Assembly: GCA_028284775.1 (NCBI GenBank)
Contig: JANQRB010000044.1
Span: 129,342-174,718, forward strand
Direction of reading: 5' to 3'
Source of the DNA: Candidatus Kapaibacterium sp.
Lineage (GTDB): Bacteria; Bacteroidota; Ignavibacteria; Kapaibacteriales; UBA7675
DNA: 45,377 bases
Both the position numbers and the translations under genes were made by a program. Of the stretch, positions 1 to 7,657 are shown piece after piece. Positions within the stretch are counted from its first letter, which is position 1; each line of letters opens with the position of its first letter. The notes under the pieces are model-generated. The model saw only the letters and a list, made by a program, of their open reading frames with translations, was not told the DNA's origin and did not search any database.

Positions 1-1475
1 ATCACTTTGAAGGCAATCTGATTGACTGTTTCGGGAATGACGGGATTGACCTTGCCGGGCATTATCGATGAGCCGGGCTGCATTTTAGGCAGATTGATTT
101 CGTTCAGGCCGGCGCGGGGGCCGGAAGAAAGCAGGCGCAGGTCATTGCAGAGCTTGGATAGTTTAATCGCAAGATGTTTCAGGGTGGAGGAATACATGAC
201 AAAAGAGCCGGTATCCTGCGTTTCTTCGATCAGATTCTTGCCCAGGGTCACCTTCAGGCCGCTGATTTCGCGCAAAAAGTGAATGCTGCGTTCGCCGAAT
301 TCGGCCGCTGTGTTCAGCCCGGTGCCGATCGCCGTGCCGCCCATGTTAAGTTGCAACAGCAGGCTGGCCTGATAATTCAGGCGCTCGATTTCATCTGTTA
401 ACGTGACGGCGTAGGCTTCAAATTCCTGTCCGAGCGTCATTGGAACGGCGTCCTGCAGCTGTGTGCGCCCCATCTTGAGGACGTGGTCGAATTCCCGGCC
501 TTTGGCATGCAGCGAATCGATCAATTCTTTCAGCTCGCGAACAAGCTCCTTGTTGCTGTTGATCATAGCGATCTTCAGCGCCGATGGGTAGGCATCATTG
601 GTAGACTGTGAATAGTTAACATGGTTGTTCGGGTGGCAGTACTGATAGTCGCCGCGTTCGCGTCCCAAAACTTCGAGCGCCCGATTCGCGAGTACTTCAT
701 TGGCATTCATATTGGTGGAGGTGCCGGCGCCGCCCTGAATCATATCCAGCACAAACTGATTATGCAACTTGCCCTGCAATACATCACGCCCGGCGCGTAC
801 TATGGCGCTCGCAATCTCCTCCGGTATTAGTCCCAGGGCGGCGTTGGCCTGCGCCGACGCCATTTTAACCATCGCCAGCGCTTCGATCAGTCGGGGATAG
901 TGCGAGATCGGCACACCGGTGATTGAGAAGTTTTCAACGCCGCGCAAAGTCTGAATGCCGTAATAAGATTCCTGCGGCACGGCGCGATGCCCCAGCAGAT
1001 CGTGCTCGTCGCGTGTCCGTCCGGAAACATACTGGGCAGCTTCGCTGACGACGCGGGTCGTGGCCTCCTGCATGCGACGCGCCATCGCCTGCGCCACCCG
1101 CGGCAAGACTTTCATCACCACCGCACTGTCTTCTTCCAACAGTTGCAGAAAGGTGCTGCGTGCTATGGAAAAAACCGTCGCATCCGTTAGGGCCCGCGCC
1201 GACGTGGAATGCGGCGAGTCGTCCAGAAAGGCTCCCTCGCCCAAAAAGTCGTTTTTCCCAAAGGTGATAATGTGGCGGTTGCCATCGAAGGTGTCGTTGC
1301 GAAGCAGCTCAATTTCACCCTCGCGCACGATAAACAATGCGCGCCGCGGTCGATTTTGCTCGAACAGATAGTCACCGGCATTGAGATTCAATACCTGAAC
1401 AACTTGGGCCAGCCGCGCATACTCATCGTCGGCCAAATCACGGAATAGTTCGATTTCACGGATAAATTGGAGCAT
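1..1475 (-). CDS. aspA: Aspartate ammonia-lyase with N-terminal cyclic-nucleotide-binding-like domain (3' end missing)
   Basis: This reading frame starts with ATG at 1475 and runs off the left edge, so 491 codons are visible and roughly the last 130-140 residues of the lyase are missing. Residues 1 to about 125 look like a cNMP-binding (CRP-type) beta-roll, including a phosphate-binding-cassette-like stretch at about 79-95 (FLGEGAFLDDSPHSTSARA). From about residue 154 the protein follows bacterial AspA closely: DLLGHRAVP, QGGAGTSTNMNANEVLANRALE, MGRTQLQDAVPMTLGQEF, NDLRLLSSGPRAGLNEINLP and the superfamily signature GSSIMPGKVNP near 468-478, which carries the catalytic serine loop. The family deaminates L-aspartate to fumarate and ammonia in the cytoplasm. 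AspA is normally about 470 residues, so the front extension is the oddity. By eye, the Arg that contacts the cyclic nucleotide phosphate in CRP is His89 here, so ligand binding may be altered. No clear ribosome binding site precedes the ATG. Confidence 0.93.
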   Translation of the reverse strand, partial: MLQFIREIELFRDLADDEYARLAQVVQVLNLNAGDYLFEQNRPRRALFIVREGEIELLRNDTFDGNRHIITFGKNDFLGEGAFLDDSPHSTSARALTDATVFSIARSTFLQLLEEDSAVVMKVLPRVAQAMARRMQEATTRVVSEAAQYVSGRTRDEHDLLGHRAVPQESYYGIQTLRGVENFSITGVPISHYPRLIEALAMVKMASAQANAALGLIPEEIASAIVRAGRDVLQGKLHNQFVLDMIQGGAGTSTNMNANEVLANRALEVLGRERGDYQYCHPNNHVNYSQSTNDAYPSALKIAMINSNKELVRELKELIDSLHAKGREFDHVLKMGRTQLQDAVPMTLGQEFEAYAVTLTDEIERLNYQASLLLQLNMGGTAIGTGLNTAAEFGERSIHFLREISGLKVTLGKNLIEETQDTGSFVMYSSTLKHLAIKLSKLCNDLRLLSSGPRAGLNEINLPKMQPGSSIMPGKVNPVIPETVNQIAFKV

Positions 1476-1581
1476 GAAACACGACAGGGAGTTGTTGGCA
1501 ATTCTGCAGCGAGTTGGAATGCTGCGGGACGCAATAATATTCTGTGCGATGCTAAAATACTAATCTAATTCTTAGCCGCCG

Positions 1582-2541
1582 TTAATGCTGAGCTGAGCTG
1601 TAGGATTTTTCACCCGCCCGAACGGCCAGCGCGAGTTTGTTCGCTTCCGGTGGCAGCGGGCATGTGGCATACGGCGTAAAGGCACAGGGCGGATTATATG
1701 CTTTATTAAAGTCGATGACGGTCATTCCCTGAACATCGGGTGCCGCGACCACCAGAAATCGTCCGCCGCCATAGGTCTCGAGTCCATTTGTGTCGTCACC
1801 AAAAACGATGAAAAAGTCCTCGCCGCTGCCCATAACTTCCAGGCGATATTCACGGCCCTGCCGTTCGAATAGCAAGGACCCCGGCGATGACTGTTCGCTC
1901 GTGTATCCCAGGGCATTCGGCACCTGCAAGCTTTGCGGCTCTTCGTGAGCCTCGAAGCGAGCCGGAAGCGCCCAGGAAGGATCGGTGGGAAATGCGTCTA
2001 TGCCTTTAAACTCGCGTAAGGCCGGACTGGCGTGATCGCGCAACCGAATGCCTACGCGTCCGTTGCGCTCGATGAGGTACCACTCCAGGCGGCCCCTCCT
2101 GAACATCGTCGGCTCGCCATCGGCATCTGTTCGTACCTGCACGTCCGGCAGGGGTAGACTGTCGACCAAAACTTCGGCGTGGGGATTGAGTTCAGCCCGT
2201 ACGCTGCCGTCGCGAAGAATAAAAACACCCAGATGCATTGCCGTTGTGCCGGCCGGAAAATGTATGACGTTATAGCCTTCGCCGCCGAAGCTGTTGGCAC
2301 CTTCTTCCAGCCAATAGAGTCCCGCCAGGTTCAGCCAGCCGGAGGGCGCGGTGAGTGCCGCAATGCGCTCGGCACGCCACTCCTCGATAGAACTTAGATA
2401 CCCGACCTCTGCAGCACTATCCGATTGCGCTGTTTCCCCAGTGTTTCGTCGCTGCCCGCAGCCTGCGATCGTTAAGCCAATAACAATTGCCAGCTGTATC
2501 GCACTCGTGTACCGCAGGCATAAATTCGAGCTTCTGTTCAT
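1582..2541 (-). CDS. DUF1684 family lipoprotein
   Basis: The 319-residue product starts with a lipoprotein signal peptide (MNRSSNLCLRY...) ending in the lipobox TIAGC, so it should be lipid-anchored in the envelope. The body matches the DUF1684 family: an N-terminal SIEEWRAERIAALTAPSGWL with the W-L-N-L-A-G-L-Y-W-L motif, and a C-terminal stretch with DFNKAYNPPCAFTPYATCPLPP. DUF1684 proteins are common in Bacteroidota; their biochemical role is unknown. I chose the ATG at 2541 over an in-frame upstream ATG at 2571 because GGAG lies six bases before it and because it places the signal peptide correctly. The gene lies downstream of the lyase start on the same strand with 106 bases between them, so it reads towards the lyase and could be cotranscribed with it. 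Confidence 0.88.
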   Translation of the reverse strand: MNRSSNLCLRYTSAIQLAIVIGLTIAGCGQRRNTGETAQSDSAAEVGYLSSIEEWRAERIAALTAPSGWLNLAGLYWLEEGANSFGGEGYNVIHFPAGTTAMHLGVFILRDGSVRAELNPHAEVLVDSLPLPDVQVRTDADGEPTMFRRGRLEWYLIERNGRVGIRLRDHASPALREFKGIDAFPTDPSWALPARFEAHEEPQSLQVPNALGYTSEQSSPGSLLFERQGREYRLEVMGSGEDFFIVFGDDTNGLETYGGGRFLVVAAPDVQGMTVIDFNKAYNPPCAFTPYATCPLPPEANKLALAVRAGEKSYSSAQH

Positions 2542-2831
2542 GCAATTCTCCGCCGCCGGATAAAATGTCATCGACGATCAACGCTTCAAAGCCAGGATTC
2601 CGTCCCGAGCCGGACTTCAAGCATTGAACACAACTGAACAAGACATCATATTCGCAGCGAAAATACACAAAAGCACTTAGGATCTCACCGAGGCCACAAG
2701 CACCATACTCCCCCTATAAAAAAATTTCAAGCTCCGCGAACTCCCGAACTCCGTGGTAAAAACCCGCGCAAAATTTCACCTAAAGAAATCACGCAAAATT
2801 CCCACGTATACCAATTAGCAACAACCTCGTC

Positions 2832-3215
2832 TCACGCCCTCAGCCACTCAAGCGCATCTTCTTCCCGCCCAAAGACCTGCGTGTCAAACTCCTCTCCTCG
2901 GGCAGGGCCTGACGGCATCTGTGAGCCTTCAGGCAGCAAAAATGCGAACTTGCGCACGCCGGCACGATTATAACGCGGTGAAATCGTATTAATACGCCAT
3001 TCGGCCAATGCGCCTGTCATTGCAAAGTGAAACTGTCGAACATCGACCAGCAGCAGGGGACTTGCATGCCGCTCTACCTCGGCCGCAAAGCTTAGCAGAC
3101 TTTCTTTGAAATCCCCTTCTGTCATCGCCGCCGTGGCCGCCTTCCAGGTCAATTTCAAAATCGAAAGCGAACTGTCGTACTCAATCGACATCAGGGTATT
3201 ATTAAGCAACTGCAT
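2832..3215 (-). CDS. SpoIIAA/STAS-like small protein
   Basis: The product has 127 residues, no signal peptide and no membrane segment. Its layout (short strand, helix, then LLLVDVRQFHFAMTG, a helix, then RKFAFLLPEG and a final helix DALEWLRA) resembles the SpoIIAA-like/STAS fold found in small cytoplasmic regulators of Bacteroidota. The ATG at 3215 is preceded by GGAG with a five-base gap. It follows the ECF sigma gene by only 35 bases on the same strand, so the two are likely cotranscribed. That placement invites the guess that it modulates the sigma factor, but no phosphorylatable Ser motif of the SpoIIAA anti-anti-sigma type is obvious, and the STAS assignment is from pattern only. Confidence 0.6.
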   Translation of the reverse strand: MQLLNNTLMSIEYDSSLSILKLTWKAATAAMTEGDFKESLLSFAAEVERHASPLLLVDVRQFHFAMTGALAEWRINTISPRYNRAGVRKFAFLLPEGSQMPSGPARGEEFDTQVFGREEDALEWLRA

Positions 3216-3250
3216 TTGTACTCCGCTCAGTGATAATTGAAAAAATGGTC

Positions 3251-4102
3251 TCAGGAAAGTTCGCCGATCGATTTGCGCAGGCGCTGCATAATGGCATCCT
3301 GCAGGTCGGCGCCCTGCGAGAGCAACGGATCAATTGTCCGCAGCAATGCCGCCCGCAATTCCAGCAGCTCGGCTTTTGTAGCATTTTCCGCGGCGCGCTG
3401 TAATTCCAGCTTAACTACTTCGGCACGGGAATTCTGCTGCGGATTGAAAAGGCCGTTCAGTTCGCTGCACTGATGGCAAGGCCCCTCTTTGTTGATCAGG
3501 GCACAGCGCCGATCGAATATCTGCGTCATCGTGCCTCTGGCATCGCGCAGCACATGTTTGATAGCTGCCTGACTGCGCCCCAATACCACTGCGATTTCCG
3601 GCACGCTGAAGGCATAGATATCTTTCAGAATCAGGGTAACCTGCTGTTCGATCAGCAGAGTCTTGGCGATACAGGTAAAACAGAAGTCGATATGTTCGCG
3701 GATATCGTAGCTGCCGTGGGCCGACTGCTGTTGCACCCGCAGATATGCTCCGGGCAGATCGTCCGCCTGCGCCGATGCCTCCCTGGCGATATCCTGAGCA
3801 TCGACAGGCCAGCGGCGGCGCTTGCGGAGCTCATCGCGCGCCAGATTGGTGGCGATCGCAAAGACCCAGGTCTTTAAGGAAGCGCCGCCTTTAAAGCCCG
3901 CAATTTTGTCGAAGGACCTCACAAACGTCTCTTGCGCCAGGTCCGCGGCTTCTTCGCGATCGGCGAGCAATCGATACAGGTAGGACTGAAGCGGCCGCCG
4001 GAAGGGCTTGAACAGCTCATAAAAGGCGTTTATGTCGCCGTCACGCGCGCGATCCAGCAATTGAGAAGTCATAGGCATCGACCGTTCTTCGTTTTGATTC
4101 AC
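3251..4102 (-). CDS. ECF-type RNA polymerase sigma factor with Cys-rich C-terminal extension
   Basis: This 283-residue protein has a sigma-70 region 2 at about residues 20-95 (AADLAQETFVRSFDKI, LKTWVFAIATNLARDELRKRRR) and a region 4 helix-turn-helix at about 145-190 (YAFSVPEIAVVLGRSQAAIKHVLRDAR). Such factors direct RNA polymerase to alternative promoters. Region 4 is bracketed by cysteines: CFTC at 141-144, then C200, C209 and C212 (RCALINKEGPCHQCSELNG), which could bind metal or respond to redox state. About 70 further residues form a helical tail, making it longer than a minimal ECF factor (about 180). The start at 4102 is a GTG; ATGs at residues 9 and 11 are plausible alternatives and none has a strong ribosome binding site. 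A STAS-like gene follows 35 bases downstream; no classical anti-sigma gene is adjacent. Confidence 0.88.
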   Translation of the reverse strand: MNQNEERSMPMTSQLLDRARDGDINAFYELFKPFRRPLQSYLYRLLADREEAADLAQETFVRSFDKIAGFKGGASLKTWVFAIATNLARDELRKRRRWPVDAQDIAREASAQADDLPGAYLRVQQQSAHGSYDIREHIDFCFTCIAKTLLIEQQVTLILKDIYAFSVPEIAVVLGRSQAAIKHVLRDARGTMTQIFDRRCALINKEGPCHQCSELNGLFNPQQNSRAEVVKLELQRAAENATKAELLELRAALLRTIDPLLSQGADLQDAIMQRLRKSIGELS

Positions 4103-4430
4103 TTCAGATGGCGCCGCTGAATGACCTTGAGCACAAGCTTTCAGTCCACGATGCGCGCCTGTGATTTAGACGAAGAGAGCGATCGAATCGATCGAAATGC
4201 GGGCGGCTTTTTGCCGGACAGGATGAAAGACGGAACGGAATAGACAGGTCCATAAGGCTTCGCGCGGTGGGGAGCAATGATAGGTGCAGACTCCGCGAGG
4301 CCCCTGCGCACGGAATGAATCAAGGACACAAGGCAATGTATAAGGGGCGATACCTCACAGTGTTTGTGCCGCTTCGCCTAAAAGTCATACCCGGAGTTGA
4401 CAGTTTCCTCGCACATCAGCTAAGAATACC
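4103..4430. other. Gene-free stretch upstream of the sigma gene
   Basis: This stretch of about 330 bases lies between the start of the ECF sigma gene and the end of the GerW-family gene, both on the minus strand. I see no convincing coding sequence in it. It must contain the sigma gene promoter, but I could not identify a clear promoter match. Confidence 0.5.
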
Positions 4431-4455
4431 CCGGCGGTCTTTAGGTCTCCGCCGG
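4431..4455 (-). terminator. GC-rich hairpin around the GerW-family stop codon
   Basis: A perfect 7-base inverted repeat (CCGGCGG at 4431-4437 and CCGCCGG at 4449-4455) encloses the TAA stop of the GerW-family gene in its loop. On the minus strand it is followed by a short T-containing run (GGTATTCTT) rather than a proper T tract. It may terminate the DUF2953-GerW pair. Confidence 0.35.
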
Positions 4456-4824
4456 AGCGTCTTCTTTTGCAGGTGATTTTTTACCCGGCAGCATTTGTTG
4501 CAGGAGCTCGGGCATTTTCTCCATCGCCGCGGCTAATCCGCTCCGTTTACCGACGGAGAGAAATTGAATGTCGTCGCCGCGTGTCACCAGAAAGCCGAGA
4601 GGTTCGACTCCGATCCCCGCTCCGCCGCCACCGCCGTCGCCCTTACCTTTTTTTGAATCTTCGCCGCTGCCGCCGCCGGCACCGAAGCCCAGCCCCAGCC
4701 GGATAACAGGCACACAACTGAACTCGCCCAGCGTAAACTGCGCGCCGACCACGGTTTCACTGCTGCCGACCGACTTCACGTGCTCCGCAAGCGTTTTCAA
4801 CATGTCTTCAAAAGAACCGACCAT
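4441..4824 (-). CDS. GerW/YtfJ-family protein
   Basis: The 127-residue product matches the spore_YtfJ (GerW) family. It has an N-terminal helix (FEDMLKTLAEHVKSVGSSE), then VVGAQFTLGEFSCVPVIRLGLGFGAGGG, a glycine/lysine-rich loop, and a core strand set GVEPLGFLVTRGDDIQFLSVG, ending with a Lys/Pro-rich tail. In Bacillus the homologue acts in spore germination, but the family also occurs in many bacteria that do not form spores, where its role is unknown; nothing here suggests sporulation. It lies 30 bases downstream of a DUF2953 (YtfI-like) gene, the same order as ytfI-ytfJ in Firmicutes, which supports both assignments. No strong ribosome binding site is visible. Confidence 0.85.
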   Translation of the reverse strand: MVGSFEDMLKTLAEHVKSVGSSETVVGAQFTLGEFSCVPVIRLGLGFGAGGGSGEDSKKGKGDGGGGGAGIGVEPLGFLVTRGDDIQFLSVGKRSGLAAAMEKMPELLQQMLPGKKSPAKEDAPAET

Positions 4825-4854
4825 TGTTCGCTATCCAGTAATAAAAATGTAACA

Positions 4855-5409
4855 TCAGAGAATGCGCCAGCCAAAGCGCAGCAATGCCGGCAGCAGTGAA
4901 GCGAGCATTCCGCTGATCACAAGATGCAGACAATTGCGATTGTTGAAGTTAATATCGAGAGTAATTCCCCTGGCACCTGTTAAGGCTTTCAAAGAGAAGA
5001 GCCTCGCATTCAGGGCATAGTCGCCAGTGTCAAGCGCCAGATACAGCCGTTTAATATGTAAGTTGTTAAAAAAGTCCCTCAGCAGCAAGGGTGCAGCTTT
5101 TGCGATGCGGCTGCGACGCCGCGACCAGCCGGCCTTGCGCTCTGAAGTAGAGGTGGGCTTTCGCGACTGAGAGGTTCTTGCCGCTCGATCCGATTGTCGT
5201 TTCGTTCGATTCAGTGTTACATTCGCAAGGGGAATTCTTAGACCGATCCGCCGTCCTTGTCCACCGGACGCAATGCGCAGATGCACGAGTTGCTTTAACT
5301 CCGCACTGTATCGATTCTTTTCAACACGGATAGCGAATGTAAAGGGAATGAACAAAAAACATGCTACTCCCGTCACAGCGGCAATGATAAACAGCCATCC
5401 ATAGATCAC
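4855..5409 (-). CDS. DUF2953 (YtfI-like) membrane-anchored protein
   Basis: The product (about 184 residues) begins with a hydrophobic helix (YGWLFIIAAVTGVACFLFIPF), then a strand-rich part, a very basic linker at about 75-105 (many Arg/Lys/Ser), and ends with a motif typical of DUF2953, the region from RLYLALDTGDYALNARLF to the final hydrophobic helix. The likely location is the cytoplasmic membrane. I prefer the GTG at 5409 because AGGTGGGAG lies five bases before it; an in-frame GTG at 5421 is also possible but overlaps that site. The next gene, 30 bases on, is a GerW/YtfJ-family gene, so the pair forms a two-gene operon as in spore formers. Sequence similarity to DUF2953 is weak by eye and context carries part of the call. 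Confidence 0.65.
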   Translation of the reverse strand: MIYGWLFIIAAVTGVACFLFIPFTFAIRVEKNRYSAELKQLVHLRIASGGQGRRIGLRIPLANVTLNRTKRQSDRAARTSQSRKPTSTSERKAGWSRRRSRIAKAAPLLLRDFFNNLHIKRLYLALDTGDYALNARLFSLKALTGARGITLDINFNNRNCLHLVISGMLASLLPALLRFGWRIL

Positions 5410-5586
5410 AACCGCTCCCACCTAAAGTAGAGGAACTGCCTGCAAATGCAGAAGAGCCTGCAATCCGTCAAAGATACGAGCTCGACGACAGTGCGGACAA
5501 TGACGGCTCTCAGCGCCGGCTATGACAATTGTCAAAAGCTCGCTTGTCGTCAATCGCTTGCGTCGGTTGAGAACCATGCAACAGGA

Positions 5587-6057
5587 TCAGACTTTTAAAA
5601 GCCAGAGAGCAAGAATCCAGGAATAACAGAAAATGTAAATCAGGGCCATCATCAGGAAGAGCGGAAAGTTGATATCGCGCGGCATCGAGTAATACTTATG
5701 CAGTAGTGTAGCGAGGGCTATGGCGATTAAGCCGGGTAGCAGCAAAGCGATCCCAAAGGCTTCATGCGCATTGCTGTAGGTAAATGAGCTTCCCCAAAAG
5801 CTGTCGCTGGCGCCATAGGGGATGGCGGAGCCTTTGATGAAATTGGCGACAAGGATTCCAGCGCTGAATGCCAGAACGGCAATCCCGTTTTTGACGAACA
5901 GCCAGGCAACAAAATTCCAGCGCCTGGGGGGAGGAGCCGCAGGCTCGACAAGATCTCTTGTTGATTCTGACTTTCTTCGATAACTGCGGTAATAATGATA
6001 ATTGAATAAAACATCTGCTGTCATTGTCATGACAACAATCATGCCGAAAATATTCAC
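5587..6057 (-). CDS. Predicted four-helix membrane protein, unknown function
   Basis: The 156-residue product has about four membrane helices: an N-terminal one (IFGMIVVMTMTADVLF), AWLFVKNGIAVLAFSAGILVA, AFGIALLLPGLIAIALATLL and a C-terminal FLMMALIYIFCYSWILALWLL. Between the first two lies a short basic, proline-rich cytoplasmic-type loop. I do not recognise the family. The start is a GTG at 6057; an ATG five codons later is a possible alternative. It stands alone, separated from the upstream LRR gene by a long-stem hairpin. Confidence 0.7.
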   Translation of the reverse strand: MNIFGMIVVMTMTADVLFNYHYYRSYRRKSESTRDLVEPAAPPPRRWNFVAWLFVKNGIAVLAFSAGILVANFIKGSAIPYGASDSFWGSSFTYSNAHEAFGIALLLPGLIAIALATLLHKYYSMPRDINFPLFLMMALIYIFCYSWILALWLLKV

Positions 6058-6075
6058 GATCTGATTCCCATCAAC

Positions 6076-6127
6076 GTGTACTGCCTCGCATTGCCTTGTC
6101 TTGCCGACCGGATGCGAGGCAGTACAC
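6076..6127 (-). terminator. Perfect 16-base-pair hairpin downstream of the LRR cargo gene
   Basis: GTGTACTGCCTCGCAT at 6076-6091 is the exact reverse complement of 6112-6127, with a 20-base loop. It lies 49 bases after the LRR gene stop and 19 bases before the membrane-protein start. There is no T tract on either side, so it may terminate with a factor, protect the mRNA 3' end, or attenuate the downstream gene. Confidence 0.5.
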
Positions 6128-6175
6128 TTAACGGATTCTGCCGTTCAGCTTGGGGGCAGTGAATGCCGGGCCGTA

Positions 6176-7657
6176 CTAGCGGCCGATCACCAGGGGCAGG
6201 CTGCGGCTGTCCTCCCCCGCATAAATGGTGACAAGGTATGTACCCGGTGTCAGATGCGTCGTTTGCAATGTCAGCAGATGGCTGCCCGCCGCTTGCGCAT
6301 CGTCCGCCTGAACATGCCGACGACGTCCGGCGAGATCACACAGCTCGATCCGAACGCCGGCAGCGCTTGCCAGCGAGTAGGCAATCGTAACTTCACTCTG
6401 TGCAGGCTGTGGATAGAGCGCTGCGGACTGGAATTGCGCACTCAGCCGGTCCTGATCCTGAACGCTGACTGGCTCCAGACTAATAGCGGCGCTTTCACTG
6501 CGCAGTGTTAAATCTTCGGCCAGCAGATTCGTGACGCGGCATTCATACTCGCCGCTTGTCTGGGCTTTGAACCAGGCATCTTCAGCGCCATCGATTTCGA
6601 TTCCGTTTCTCAACCACTGATACTGGTTGGCATCGCCGTCCGCCGTTACACTCAGCAGCACGCCGTCGCTCGTTGTGGTTTGCATGATCGGCAAAACGGT
6701 ATCCTGCTCGCTGTAAAAAAAGGTCTCGACGGCGCCGATCAGCTTCTCGATTTCCGCAAACGTTAACTTATTGCCCATGGCATACAGCCGCTTGAGCTGC
6801 GGGAAGTTATCGATCGCCGGCAATGAGTTTAGAGCATTGTTACGCAGGTCAAGCGTTGCCAGCATCGGCAGCGCAGCGAAATCCTGGAAGGGGCCACTGA
6901 GATTATTGGCGGTCAAGATCAGAGTTTCAAGGGCGGGCGTACTCCACTTCGGCACGATGCCGTCAATCGCGTTGTGCTGAACATTCAGGCTGCGGAGATA
7001 TTCCAGACGGAAGGCAGGCAACCTCCCTGTCAGTTGGTTGGCGCCGAGGTCGAGTATTTCCAGCGAAGCAAGCTCCAGCCGGGGAATCGCGCCGTCGAGA
7101 TTATTGCCGGCCAGGTGCAGTTCACGCAGCCTGGGCAGATTGAAGCCGGGAATAGGGCCTTCGAATTGATTGTTGTTAAGTTCCAGCACTTCGAGCAGCG
7201 GTAGGTCGAGATCCGGAATAAGGCCACTGAAGCTCTGATCCGAAAGCCGCAGCTCACGCAGGGCGGGCAGGTTAAAATTCGGCAGCTGGCCGACTAATCG
7301 ACCAGCTTCGTCCGTCCCGTCGGTGCTGATTTCCAGAACCGCCAGGTCGGGCAGGTTAAGGTCGTCGAGTTGCCCCTTAACGCCATTGTTGTTAAGTTGC
7401 AGCTCTTCGACTACGCGTAACTCCCTTGTGTCGACTTTGATGATTTTCGTTTGAACACCATACCAGACATCCACCGGCTTCTGTGAAAGCCAATCGGTGT
7501 TATTGTGCCAGTCGGGGCCGCCGGTCTGATGATACAAAGCAAGTATCGCGAGCGAGTCGGCCGTACGGATGGGCGTAAAAGTATCCGCTTGCAAAACCGC
7601 AGACTGTGTGAACAAAGCTGAGACAATAATGCAAACTGCTGTAATGATCTTTGTCAT
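6176..7657 (-). CDS. Secreted leucine-rich-repeat protein with Ig-like domain and T9SS sorting domain
   Basis: The product (493 residues) carries a Sec signal peptide (MTKIITAVCIIVSALFTQSAVLQAD). An LRR N-cap follows (LAILALYHQTGGPDWHNNTDWL), then about ten 23-residue leucine-rich repeats (pattern LxxLxLxxNxLxGxIPxxxLPxL) covering roughly residues 75-310. After that comes an Ig-like module (QYQWLRNGIEIDGAEDAWF ... GEYECRVTN). The final 80 residues form a T9SS type A sorting domain (LYPQPAQSEVTIAYSLASA ... LTPGTYLVTIYAG). It should be exported through T9SS to the surface or medium, with the LRRs as a binding surface. I chose the ATG at 7657: AGGAG lies six bases before it and the signal peptide starts there; the frame is open for 42 more codons upstream but those look non-coding. 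An adjacent ATG at 7660 is only three bases from the AGGAG. Confidence 0.9.
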   Translation of the reverse strand: MTKIITAVCIIVSALFTQSAVLQADTFTPIRTADSLAILALYHQTGGPDWHNNTDWLSQKPVDVWYGVQTKIIKVDTRELRVVEELQLNNNGVKGQLDDLNLPDLAVLEISTDGTDEAGRLVGQLPNFNLPALRELRLSDQSFSGLIPDLDLPLLEVLELNNNQFEGPIPGFNLPRLRELHLAGNNLDGAIPRLELASLEILDLGANQLTGRLPAFRLEYLRSLNVQHNAIDGIVPKWSTPALETLILTANNLSGPFQDFAALPMLATLDLRNNALNSLPAIDNFPQLKRLYAMGNKLTFAEIEKLIGAVETFFYSEQDTVLPIMQTTTSDGVLLSVTADGDANQYQWLRNGIEIDGAEDAWFKAQTSGEYECRVTNLLAEDLTLRSESAAISLEPVSVQDQDRLSAQFQSAALYPQPAQSEVTIAYSLASAAGVRIELCDLAGRRRHVQADDAQAAGSHLLTLQTTHLTPGTYLVTIYAGEDSRSLPLVIGR

